Source: Eutreptiella sp. 'Long Island Sound 2002'
Taxonomy: Eukaryota; Euglenozoa; Euglenophyceae; Eutreptiales; Eutreptiaceae
Direction: 5' to 3'
Assembly: GCA_964036045.1 (NCBI GenBank)
Contig: OZ038385.1
Span: 61,475,919-61,539,918, forward strand
Length of the DNA: 64,000 nt
The translations under genes and the position numbers were made by a program. Every line of letters starts with the position of its first letter. Within the stretch, counting starts at the first letter, position 1. Below, in pieces: positions 41,081-51,650 of the stretch. The notes beneath the pieces were generated by a model. The model did no database searches, was not told the DNA's origin, and was given only the letters and a program-made list of their open reading frames with translations.

Positions 41081-41605
41081 ATGGAAAACGGCAAGGAGCT
41101 CTTCTGGTGTGATGCCAGAGACGAGCAGGGCCACCTGCAGCACGCCCCTGACTGCGAGCAGCGAGACTGCTTCGTAGTCCAAGGGAAGAAGCAGGAGACC
41201 AACACCGGCGCCAAGGCGAGGATGCCGGATCACTACAGGTGTACTATCAGCTGTGCTTTCTGTGGGAAGAGGAAGCACTACGAGGATGAGTGCTACCACA
41301 AGCAGCGCCTGTCGGCGAAGCTGAAGGGGGACGATCCTGGCAAAGGCTCTGGCAAAGGTGGAGGCAAAGGCAAAGGCAACGACTCCGGCAAGGGCAAGTC
41401 GAAAGGACGTGGACAAGGGCAAGACAAAAGTCAAGGTGGACGAGGAGGAGGCGCTAACCGCCAGCCAGACAAGGACAACAAGAACACGGACAAGAACGGA
41501 GGCAAACCTAACCCTAATCCAGGGGGGAACTCCGAGCCCTCTGGAGGGCAGTCTGGTCCCACCACACGCTCTCAAACGCAGGCCCAGCGAGAACAAGGAA
41601 TCTAA
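41081..41605 (+). pseudogene. Family-C Gag nucleocapsid part
   Basis: CAFCGKRKHYEDEC is a perfect C-x2-C-x4-H-x4-C zinc knuckle, preceded by a Cys/His-rich stretch (FWCDARDEQGHLQHAPDCEQ) as in family A, and followed by a Gly/Lys-rich tail (GKGGGKGKGNDSGKGKSKGR) typical of RNA-binding tails. Frameshifts separate it from the capsid part before and from the protease after. Confidence 0.85.
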
Positions 41606-41747
41606 GCATGAGCATGAAGGTGGTGATGACGGCAACGCTAAGAAGAGGAGCCATCTCATGAGGATGGCCTGCAAATTCCGAAACAAGGAGTTGGAAGTGA
41701 CCTGTTCTGCGGAGTTCTGACAAGGACGCTCCGGTGGGGCCCTGGAC

Positions 41748-42797
41748 TTGGTGTTCTGGGTACGTATCCAGCTAGAGGGACGCGAATACCTGGGGGTATT
41801 GGATACCGGAGCCACCATATCTATGGTGGCCAGGAAAATTGTACCTTGTGGGAGCCTGAAGAACACCCTGACCACCGCGGCTATACGAATGGGGGATGGA
41901 CATGTGGTGCACAGCTGCGGGGACTGTGAAGTGGAGGTACCTATGGGCTCTCGAACTATCGCCCATCGGTTCTATGTGATGGACACTGAGGCCTTCGACT
42001 TTGTATTCGGGACTGGCTTCTTCGCGCAGCACTCCCAGATACAATCCCTGACGCTGCAAGTGCCCTACCTCCACTACGTGGACCACGGCAGTGGCATGGA
42101 GTCTGTGCCACTGGAGCAGTCGGAACATACCTCGAGCTACCTGAGGGTATCGAAGGAGGAGCCCTCGAACATGAAGGCGGCCTCCAAAACTGAGGACTAT
42201 CAACTATTGGGGGAAGTCCTAGACCAAGGTCTGAAGGAGTTGGTTTACTGTAGAGAAGACCTAAGGGTGGAGTTGTTCGCCAGCAACAAGCAGCATGTAC
42301 TGGACCTTTACCGCAGCAAGGGGAAGAACTGCAGCTACAATGTTTTCCGGCCCTCTTTCGGGAAGGCCTACAGGAACCCCAGGTTCAGTGAACTGGGGAA
42401 GGTCTTGACCAAGGTGGCCTTGGAACGTTCCCGTATGGTTCTGTGTTCCCCCGATTCGGGAGCCCACGGGGGCAACGAGTACTGGCAAAACCTCCTGGAC
42501 AGGCTGATTATCAGCTCTGTTCCGTTACCTGATGAGGCCATCTACGTGCCTCTGGGGCGTAAGACGCCTATTGGGAAACCCGGATGGGGGAGTATGCTCA
42601 GCGTGGTGGACCGAGGTCCTACCTCCATTCCCTGGGAGGATCTGGACTCGACTCTGGTCCAGGCTATACAACGACAAAGCGATGGACTTGCCTTGGGTGA
42701 CTTCAAGGATCGACTACGACCTCAAGATGCTATTAAGACTATACCCGGAGGAGATGAATACGTCGTGCCTAACACCAAGGCCCCCAACTCTCCCTGA
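41748..42797 (+). pseudogene. Family-C protease and methyltransferase-like part
   Basis: Aspartic protease: LDTGATISMVARKIV (Asp-Thr-Gly), AIRMGDGHVVHSCG, FDFVFGTGFF (family A has GTDF). It continues without a stop into VELFASNKQHVLDLYRSKGK and then AYRNPRFSELGKVLTKV, MVLCSPDSG, EYWQNLLDRL, VPLPDEAIYVPLG, aligned with the family-A Dam-like region (AYANPPFS..., CTPDWG). Here NPPF has become NPRF and PDWG has become PDSG, so this copy is likely dead. It shows that protease and methyltransferase-like domain belong to one continuous frame. A frame change follows near 42790. Confidence 0.75.
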
Positions 42798-42887
42798 CCT
42801 GTTCCTGATGGAGTCTCTGAGTGTGGACTATCTGAGCTACCTAGCTCTATCCACTCAGATGACGAAACTGAGCACGACGCCTTCTTC

Positions 42888-43430
42888 GTGCAGACCTGTG
42901 TGGAGGAAGTGGAGAACGCCGAGTACGTCACCCCACTGAAACCCCTACTCTCCATGAGGGTGGAAGACCCCGTGGACGAAGGACTGGACTCTCGATCCAG
43001 GCTAAGAGAGTATGTGGACTCCAAGAGGAAGTTGGTGGCGAAAAAGCTATGCTACGCCAAGCCTACCCGCAGCTCATGGCCACTGAAGCAAGGACGTATG
43101 GGAGATCTATCCCAATTGAAGGAGGACCTCGAACAGGAGATCACCACCTGGCAAAGGGAGGTAGATCTTAAGCTCATGAAGAGCGTGTGGGGTGCCAATG
43201 TGAGGACCCCAGACGAGGACGACCTCTCGGAGGAATGTGTATGTGAACCCCCTCGAGCGTGCCTATGTTGCCATCGTCCATCGGAGATGGTTGAACGAGA
43301 CCTACTATATGCCTACCAAGGGTTGAAGGATACTACCAAGGGCGAAGAGTCAGTAGAGGAGCACCTCCCGATGTCTATTACTCAGGGGGCAAGCAACTTG
43401 GACTCTGACGAGGACATGGAGCACCTATGA
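42888..43430 (+). pseudogene. Family-C linker between methyltransferase-like part and RT
   Basis: An acidic linker (SRLREYVDSKRKLVAKKLCY, EDDLSEECVCEPPRACLCCH, EEHLPMSITQ) in the position of the family-A linker at 12450-12780. It contains a local Cys cluster. It is cut at about 43429 by a foreign insert; the frame resumes at about 45373 with the RT-proximal sequence. No function is assigned. Confidence 0.6.
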
Positions 43431-45369
43431 TTTTGTTGGGCATTCTGCGGCCAAAACCGCATTTACCCTACCGCACTGGATCTGAAACGGCCGCGGTGCC
43501 CAAAATTTTTGCAAAAAACATTGCTTGAATACATTTGATTCCTTGGCACAAAAGTGTGGATGTGTCAGAACATGACAATGCTGTGGTTGAATCTAAAGAT
43601 GCCTGCCAAAAGTCGTTTGAATATTGTTGTTCTGCTGTTTTTGTGCTGCTCAGCTGTAGTGCAGATCCCTCCGGACATTTCCGGCTATTGACTGCTAAAT
43701 CTTGACACAACATTTCTGACTAATGCTGTGCAATTGCCTTTGTTTTGCCTTGCTTGCAAACACAACGTTGAACTGGTGAGAACTGTTGAGAACTGAGGTC
43801 CCTGGGACTTGATTTGTGTTGCTGGTAAAGGTTTCGGAACAGTTGACAGTTGACGTGCTGTGTACTTGCTTGTGTTGTGCCTTCTTTGCCCAGTCTTGGC
43901 TCTGTGAGTTTACCATTTGCCTGACTTGTTGCAAAGCCTGTTCCGCAACCCTTGACTCTCCCTGAAAAGAGATCTCCTGTGGTGCAGAAGTACCCATTCC
44001 AACGGTCAGGCTTTGTAGCTCATCTTTGTCAAATAGTCTCAAACTTGCAGGCACGGGCCCTTTGCACCGCACAATGCTCAAAAGAACTAGGCTTCACAAA
44101 GCTTGGCAGGTGTTTGAAATGACAAGGAGAACTGAGGTGTGTGGTTAACTGAGATGTTAGTTTGAACTTGCCCCACTCTACAATGCTCAAAAGAACTTTG
44201 CTTCACAAAGGTTGGCACAGGTTTTTGAACTGACTTTGAGAACTGAGGTGTGCAGGTAACTCAGAACTTGGCTTGAACTGGTTGCGGCGTACGAGGCTCC
44301 AAAGAACTTCGCTTCACAAAGGTTGCCACAGGCTTTTGAAATGACGATGAGAATTGAGGTGTGTGGTTAACTGAGAACTCGTTTTGAGCTGGTCGCACCG
44401 TACGAGGCGCTAAAGAACTTCGCGTCACAAAGGTTGGCCCAGGTTTTTGAAATGACACTGAGAACTAAGGTGTGTGGTTAACTGAGAACTCGGTTTGAAC
44501 TGGTCGCAGCGTACCATGCGCTAAAGAACGTTGCAGCCAGTTGTCTGCTCTGCAGATGTCAGTGAAATGATTACAGCTGTTCTTGAACCCTGAACTGAAG
44601 GTAAAGCACACAGCAAAAATTTGAAGCTCGAATGTGCATCATGCAGCTGTGCAGATTGCTGTGCAGCTCTGCAGCTGTGCAGAATACCTTTTGTGCTGCC
44701 AATGGTGTATGTTTTGTCAACCAATGTTTGCACTATTGGAGGTAGTTGGATAGGACAGACACTGTGTCCACTGTTGCCTCTGTTGTTTGTGCACATTGTG
44801 TTGATTTTGCAACATTTGAAGTAATAAAACGCATGCGAGGCAGAGACTGCAAGAAGATCAGTTTTGGTCAGAGTTTAGGGCGGCGTACAACGTTGACGAC
44901 AGTTGGTAGGTGCATTGATTGGTTGCTAGACGTTGGGTGAAGCAAATGATTGGGCATTTGTATGATTTTTTTAGTGAAATGTTTGTTATAAAAAGTTGGG
45001 GTATTGACGAGCATATCACATTATAACTGCATGGTGCAAGACAAGAAGCACAAGGACAATGTGAATCGTGTATAGATCAGGGTCAATCTATGTTGTCTAC
45101 ATACATTGCAATAGTTTCCATTTTGTATTGTGTTGGACAAGTAAGTAATTCATTTCTCCACACAAATTGAGTTTTTGTTTTGCCCGAAATATTGGATGTG
45201 CATGACATCTTGGCACTCAAAATGAGCCATGCGTCAACTCTTCTTATGAATGATAGGCAAAAACCACAAAATGTTCAAAACAAGATTAATACACAACAAA
45301 GATGTGTCAATTTTGTCAACCATTTGGATAGAATCTGGGTTTTGGCCACTTTGTGCCCGGTAGAATCAA
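43430..45369. mobile_element. Unclassified 1.9-kb insert in family-C pol
   Basis: This non-coding block separates two parts of the family-C reading frame. ATG stands at both borders (43427-43429 and 45370-45372), a possible 3-base target duplication. No terminal inverted repeats or RT motifs were seen. It contains the 111-bp tandem repeat. Small open frames do not look like proteins. A non-autonomous DNA transposon or other repeat is possible. Confidence 0.6.
44081..44530. repeat. 111-bp tandem repeat, about four copies
   Basis: AAAGAAC anchors at 44081, 44190, 44301, 44412 and 44523, spaced 109, 111, 111 and 111. Each unit has 'cttcacaaaggttgg.caggtttttgaa', 'gagaactgaggtgtg.ggttaact' and 'ttgaactgg.cgcagcgta' blocks. 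Confidence 0.9.
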
Positions 45370-45372
45370 ATG

Positions 45373-46668
45373 TGGGACAAGATCAAGCTATTGGACCCGC
45401 GGGTGCAGACGCTTATAAGGACCTATCTGGAGGTGTTTGGAGAACTACCCCCTCCAGCCTCATGTGACAAGCTGGTACAGATGGACCTCAAGCTGAAACC
45501 CGAGTTCGTGGGTCACATAATCCGGAGGAGACCTTATTGAGCTCCTAAAGAGCAGGCCGACGAGATTTAGCGACAGATACAAGAATGTATCGACGCTGGC
45601 CTGGTCCTGGAGTACAAGGACGGGGACTACCCCCAACACTGCAGCCCCTATTTCCTGGTGGTTAAACCTTGGTCTACAGCCAAACGGCTGGTAGTGGACT
45701 ACGGAGAGCTGAACAAGAAAACGCTAAGCCACTCAGGATCCATTCCTAATATGGAGTCTACCCTTGAGAAGATAGCCTCCTGTCGCTACAAGACCGAGAT
45801 GGACAAGATGAGCGGATTCTGGCAAGTGGACCTGACGCCCAACGCTCAGGAGCTACTAGCCTTCATCACCCCTCAGGGGAGGGTGTTCAAGTGGAAGGTC
45901 ATGCCATTTGGCGTGGCCAACGCACCCGCTCTATTCCAAGAGCTGATGAGCAAGATTTTGTCCATCCTACGAAGGAGACCTAAGGTGCAGGAACGTATAT
46001 CCCGTGGGGCCCAGATGGAAGCACACATCGACGATGTATGCCTCGGGACCAGTACCCAGGAGGACCATCTCATCCTCTTGGGTGAGTTCTCTGCAGTCTG
46101 CCAAGAGAACCACACACGACCCAAGCTGGAGAAGTGTGAGTTCATGCAGGAGACCATGCAGTACCTGGGGTTTGACGTTGGCTATGGGTGGTGGACCCCA
46201 GCAGCCTCTAAGGCCAAACCCCTGATGGACGCTAAGGTACGACACGAAGACCCAAAGAAGGGACTTCATGATGTACGCAGTTTAATTGGGGCGTAAAAAT
46301 TCTATCGCCGCCATATCAAAAACTTCACCTACACCACCGCCTTTCTGACGGACTTGATCAAGAAGAGTACTACTTGGCGCTGGGGCCCACATGAGCGGCA
46401 AGAGTTTGACGAGCTCACAGACAAGGTGGCCAACGCTAAGTGCTTGGGCGTGCCTAGGGCACAAGGGGGGATTATCCTGGTGACCGACGCCAGCAATGTG
46501 GGCGGTGGTGGACCGTTGGTCCAATGGCAAGCTCTAGAGAATGAGGAGTTCGACTCGGCCATTTCCCGTTGGGGGAGGGAAGGTCTCAACCGAGATGGAA
46601 CGCTCAAGCACAGCTACTCTGACGACAAGTGGGTCCTAGTACCTCTGGGCCACTGGAACTGGAAATAA
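45373..46668 (+). pseudogene. Family-C reverse transcriptase and RNase H, first part
   Basis: After the insert the frame resumes upstream of KLVQMDLKLKPEF, with stops near 45540 and 45570. From 45658 it is open: RLVVDYGELNKK, SGFWQVDLTPNAQELLAF, FKWKVMPFGVANAPALFQEL, AHIDDVCLGTSTQED (again HIDD), YLGFDVGYGWWTPAAS. A TAA at 46294 interrupts; the same frame goes on with FYRRHIKNFTYTTAF, LVTDASNVGGGG (RNase H Asp) and LGHWNWK, then another TAA at 46666 where family A has Trp. Confidence 0.88.
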
Positions 46669-47568
46669 AACCAGGCCAGGGGGAACTACCCCAACTATGA
46701 GCAGGAATTGCTCGCGGGTATGCTAGTGCTATCCTCACAAGCACGACTGTTGGAGACTAACCCTGTGGTCTGGCTGTGCGACCAAGAGCCGGTCCGCACT
46801 TTGCAGAAGGGCCCCCCACCTGAGAAGGCGAAGCTACGGCGCTGGTGGACCTACCTCAGTCAACTACGGCTGACGGTACACCGTATCCAGGGAGTGAAGA
46901 ACGAGTGTGCAGACTACATCAGCCGCAACAACTTTGACGCCCTGATTGGTGCCCGGTCTGAAGCGCTGGCTAAGGAGGCGTTCAGCCGTATGGACGTCCA
47001 CTTGGACCTCAACATGACTATGATACGCCCCCTGGATGGACTCCAACAATCGGAGTACCTGAAGGAGTTTGGAGATATCTACAGGCGGCTGGAGAAACGC
47101 CTTGAACCCCTCCTGGTCAACCAAGATCAGTGGAAGAGGGACAAGAGCTACCTCTGGCACGGGGACCGCATCGTGGTACCTAGTGACAGAGTCCCAGCGC
47201 TGCTGAAGTGGACCCATGAGTCCAGCGGTCATGTGGGTGCTGACCGTACCCTGAGGCTATTCAAGCAGTGGTTCCACACTACGTGGACTGACCACCAACT
47301 GCGGAGAAACCTCCAGCCTATCGTGGACAAGTGCCTATGCAGGTCCTGCAAACCAGGGGATATCAGGGACAGAGGTCTCTACTCAACCCTGCCCATCCCT
47401 CACTGTGCTAACAGTGTTCTATACGTGGACTACACGGAGATGCGGAAGTTCGGGGGCTATGACTTCGCCCTCGTGGTAACCTGTGGGTTGACCAGGTTCA
47501 CCAGGGTGTTCCCATGTACCAAGCACATTACCAGGGGGGACACTATCAAGGTACTCCTGGAGGAGTGA
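46669..47568 (+). pseudogene. Family-C RNase H end and integrase core
   Basis: YEQELLAGMLVLSSQARLLE (Glu), WLCDQEPVRTLQKG, VKNECADYISRNNFD, then integrase: zinc motif THESSGH and CLCRSC, first Asp in LYVDYTEMRKF. It ends at TGA 47566-47568, which replaces the Trp seen in the fragment at 16690. Downstream the core goes on (INSDEDVRVRSDTGW) and then shifts frame at about 47643. Confidence 0.88.
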
Positions 47569-48599
47569 TTTTGTGTCTATGGGGCGCCCAAGGAGATCAA
47601 CTCCGATGAGGACGTACGGGTACGCTCAGATACCGGCTGGTACTAGAGGTCCTGAGATCCCTCAATGTCCAGGTGTCTACGGGGATCCCCTACTCGCACA
47701 CGAGCAACCCCCTATGTGAGCGACAGATTCGTGTCCTCAAGGAGAATGTAAGGATATGGTGCAAAAATGAACGCACCAGAGAGTGGGTGAGACTACTCCC
47801 CGTCATATCCTTGATGATGAACTCCCAAGAGAGTTCAGCTACTGGCTACTGGCCCCATGAGCTATTCCTAGGGCGCCTGGCGTGGTTCCTACATGCCCCC
47901 TATCCAGAGGATACCCATTCTTCTGTGGGTGAATGGGTCCAAGAGGAACAAGCGAAGGTGGACAAGGCCAAGGCTATGCCCCAGAGAGTGAGGGAGCGTC
48001 AGTGGAACAAGAAGAACAAGCACCGAGTACCGGCCACCTACGAAGAGGGGGACTGGGTGCTGGTGCACCACAGCCGACTACCCGCCTGGCCGCGCTCTAC
48101 CAGCGACGACCCATACTTCGGGCCCTACAAGATTCTATCTGTGGATGGACACCGTATAACCGTGCGGTGTTCTCCCCGTCTAGGGGGGACCCTGGTGTGC
48201 GCTGCTCAACATCTGAAGTGCTACTATGACCCTGAAGACCTCTGTTGGGAAGAGTGGGAGCTTAACAACGAGGAGATCGCCGCCCTAGACTTACAAGGGG
48301 CTGCCAGCCTTATGGAAGTTGAAGGTGAACTCCTCGAAATGAACGCCGAGGGGACGGCTAACGAGGGCTTCTACCTGGTGAAGTCTGTCCTACGCCACCG
48401 CTAATGCCAGGGTTGACGCTTCCTCACCCTCTGGGAAGGGTTTGGAGTCGAAGAGGCCACCTGGGAGCCCTTCTCTGCGTTTGTTCTACTTGGGGGACGC
48501 CTAAACACAGTTCTGGTTGACTACTTGTCCCAGAACAACCTTGGTGAGTTGCTGCGGCTCGCTGAGACGCTTGCCTCCGAGACTAAAGCTAGGGACTGA
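47569..48599 (+). pseudogene. Family-C integrase end and chromodomain
   Basis: From 47673: STGIPYSHTSNPLCERQIRV (with the catalytic Glu), LLPVISLMMNSQESSATGYW, the SH3-like VPATYEEGDWVLVHHSRLPAW, ITVRCSPRLGGTLVCAAQHL, and the chromodomain start GFYLVKSVLRHR. A TAA at 48402-48404 replaces the Tyr of the related copy; the remaining chromodomain (LTLWEGFGVEEATWEPFSAF) is in the same or a nearby frame to about 48599. Overall close to 15583-16600. Confidence 0.87.
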
Positions 48600-50841
48600 A
48601 CCTTACCCTTACCTGCCTAAGCGTATGTGTGAGTGTGCTAAGCCTAAGGTCCTGAGAGCAAGCCGCAGAAGTGGTGTCCTAATTATACCCAAGTCTGCAC
48701 GCTTGCTAAACCTGGAGGGTTGTCTTATTGATGCCACGGGGTACGCCCCGGGTCTCCCCTCCCCTAAGCGCCCAATTTCTGTGCTGGCGCAAAACCTTGG
48801 GGGAATACCCAGCGTACTAATCCAGGTATTGGTTTCCCTACCTATCTGTCTACTACAGGGAGGGGTGGCGAAAAGCTATGAAGGCATGAAAACGCCATTT
48901 TGCTAAGTGGCCAAAACGCTGACCTAACCACTGCCACAGCCCACCAACCCTGCTAAAATTGCAGGAAGCGGGTGGGACAGGGACACACGCACTACAGGTC
49001 CTACACACCCTACAGTGGCACCATCCTGGTGGGCGAGCGCTACTGCGACTGGCTCAAGCCCCCACTCAGGATTATCACTTCTACACTCACGCTCTACTGG
49101 GTGGTGTTGAAGATAAAGTCGTGGGTCCTAATGTCCCTCCTGTGAAGAAGACAAGAAAACACAGCGCTGCTAAGCAACTGTGGCCTAACAGGGACGTCAC
49201 AACACGTTTCTGTGCTAGGGCTTGGAGGGGAGAGGCGCACAGGTGGCGTGCACAGCGTGGATGTCGATGTCGTCAAACTGCCCTCGCCACTCCTGGCTGA
49301 GGCGCAGTTAATTGATTGTGGGATCAGCGCCCTTGTCTAGCAGGCCACGAAGAAAACGAACGCTGCTGCACTAATCACCCTACCTGCCCACCTGTAAAGC
49401 AACGGCCAATGAAGGGATGTTTGCGGCTGAGGAACCAAGCCACACTCCACGTATTATACGCTTCTCAGTGTGACCTATAATACGCTGTCCTCAAACACCC
49501 CTGTCAAGCAAGCAAGCGTTGAGAGACTCCTCAGGTTCTCTTAAAGAACGTACCAAGGAGCCCCTGGGTAACCTAAACAAGGTTTACCGCGCGCATTTCG
49601 CGTGGCCTACCCTTTAATGCGTGTGCGAATGCACGAGCATGCACGAGTGGACGCTCTGCCTTTGGCAAACTTCCTAATCTTACACACCATCACGAACTCC
49701 ACCAGGGCGTGGCCCCACCTGGGCTTGCCTACCTTACCTACCGCTGGAGAGTGAAGCAAGGTGAGGAGAAAAGCGTGACACAAGCGAGAAACGTCGCTAT
49801 GCACTTGTGTGTATGTCTAAGCACCCTGATCTGACCTCTAATCATCTGCAATCTTTCTAATCTATCCCTCTATCGTGTTCTATCGTGCTACCAGGCTTGA
49901 CAACGACGACACATGGCGAGCACTGTGCGTGGGGCAAACAGAACGAGCACACCTGCAGTTTATACCTGATTCATTGAAGTGATATTCTTAATTTTCAAAT
50001 TCTTGATTTTTGGTTGATTCTGGCAATGTGGGTGGAATCTTTATTCACATCTATTTATCTGTGTCTCGTCATTTTCCTGTTTACGTGAGAAATACGTTTA
50101 TAATCTCATTATTTCTTTATTTTCCGGCGCTTCGCTAGGAGCCGCTCCTGCGCGCCGCCTTATTCTGCGTAAGAATTTCTTGAGTTTAAAAATCAACAGA
50201 TGACTACAAATTTTATAAAAATGTGCATCTGATGCACAATTGGATTCTGTCCAGGTGTGTGCCTTCAGAAAAATTCTAGGCCGTCATTTGACGGATTTAG
50301 GTGTTGTCGCTTCGCGCTTGCGTGGATTCGTCCCTCATCCTCCCATTCCTCTGTTGTACAGAACTCCTCGCAAAGCCTCGTTGAGTAGGCAGCTGTTCTG
50401 GCCGAAAAAGAGCAGCAGGAGACTGAACCAGAATCAAGACCCCTCCAAGGGGTAATTCTGATTAAATCAGTGCACCCTCGCCCCAGTACCAGGACAGGTG
50501 TCTCCATCAGGCTCCTTGAGACTTGGGTCGAGCGTCCTATGAGAGTCTGGCTTTGGGTTGTGTTACGCTGCAGCTTGGAGGGAGGGATGCACATGCATAT
50601 GGTCTTGGCATGCCCTACTCTAACCCCACCAAGCCACACGAACCCCGGCAGCGCCGAGAGCGCTGAGTTTTCTGTTGGAGATTGTCATCAACAATGCAGC
50701 AAGAGTCGCTGGCCATGGTAAAGCGCTCTTTTCCAGTGTTAGGGAAGCTATGGTTATTTTGGAGTAGGTGTGGAAACCAAGGAAAGGCCAAGAAAACATC
50801 CCTTTTTCCTGAAACTGCGACAGTGGTGGCCACCACAGCAC
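48600..50841 (+). repeat. Family-C 3' untranslated region
   Basis: 2.2 kb between pol and the polypurine tract. 48770-49400 resembles 52200-52760 of the family-A 3' region (cgcccaatttctgtgctggcg; cacagcgctgctaagcaactgtggcc), so the long 3' region is an old shared trait. 49830-50841 has no match in the window. Short open frames are not convincing genes. Confidence 0.7.
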
Positions 50842-50861
50842 AGGGGGGGAGTAAGAAGAAG
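50842..50861 (+). promoter_or_regulatory. Family-C polypurine tract
   Basis: AGGGGGGGAGTAAGAAGAAG lies directly before the 3' LTR start TGATTTTCC. A very similar tract is at 54402-54420. It would prime plus-strand synthesis. Confidence 0.85.
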
Positions 50862-51647
50862 TGATTTTCCAATGCTTTAGGGTATACTTTAGTTGTATTA
50901 GAGGTGCTCTAAGCACTCAGGCATTTTTATCTTAGTATTTGCCCTACCAAAAGGGGTGATAACACATTTTGACCTATGGAACCAAACACCAAATCAGGAT
51001 GTGGTGTGGACCCCTTTATCCCCAAGCTATAGGCACTAAAACATCTTTTCCTGGGATGCTGAGGCCCTGATATACTGAAGGCAGAACCTATGAATTTATC
51101 AATGTTTTCTCATGAATTCTTAGCTATCCTAGTGGTATGCACCCTAGGGGGCTGGGGCACCCCTTTTTGAGAGGTCCTGGGTTCAATACCCAGTCAGCCT
51201 AGCTAACTAGGAAGATCCCATGTGACATGGCAGTGACCTCATTGCCACAAGCCATGCCACCTCAGCACCAATGGGACCCAAAAACAAAGAGTGCACATCT
51301 CAAGATGGCACTGTGGATGATAGTGAGCCATTGGGGCAGTGTGCCAATCAGTTTTTCTCAAACATGTACAATATTTCATCCTGGGTTGCAATGTATGCTA
51401 ATTGCTGTGGTCTAACGTTGATAGTTGTTTTTATCTAACTGTTTGTGACAGCAGCCCTTCATGCTTTGATCCTGACCTTCTTCTAATTGCTTATCTCTCG
51501 TCCCTGGCCTGGGTTATCCCGGATTGGTTGTATTTCCACAATAAAACATTTTCCTCATCAAAAACAAGCAGCAGGAACCCTACACCACCAGCAAGCAGCA
51601 GGAGAGGCACAACAAACACACAGTGTTAAAATCACTATAAAACTTTC
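50862..51647 (+). repeat. Family-C 3' LTR
   Basis: Counterpart of 38352-39130, starting TGATTTTCCAATGC. It contains the same tRNA-like T-arm (51177-51193) and AATAAA (51540). After TTTC it is followed by TGG and then at 51651 by the start of the family-A 3' unit, with no target-site duplication. Confidence 0.9.
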
Positions 51648-51650
51648 TGG

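Larger units (their letters stand above)
38352..51647 (+). mobile_element. Family-C Ty3/gypsy element, nearly full length (13.3 kb), inactivated
   Basis: In order: 5' LTR (38352-39130), primer binding site, gag, protease, methyltransferase-like part, a 1.9-kb foreign insert, RT, RNase H, integrase, chromodomain, 2.2-kb 3' untranslated region, polypurine tract and 3' LTR (50862-51647). All protein parts carry stops or frameshifts, so it cannot move by its own products. No clear target-site duplication is seen: the left flank is family-D leader and the right flank is family-A 3' sequence, which suggests recombination after insertion. Confidence 0.88.

Noticed and set aside
40937-41875. 312-codon minus-strand open frame
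   Set aside because: Antisense of the family-C zinc-knuckle and protease region.
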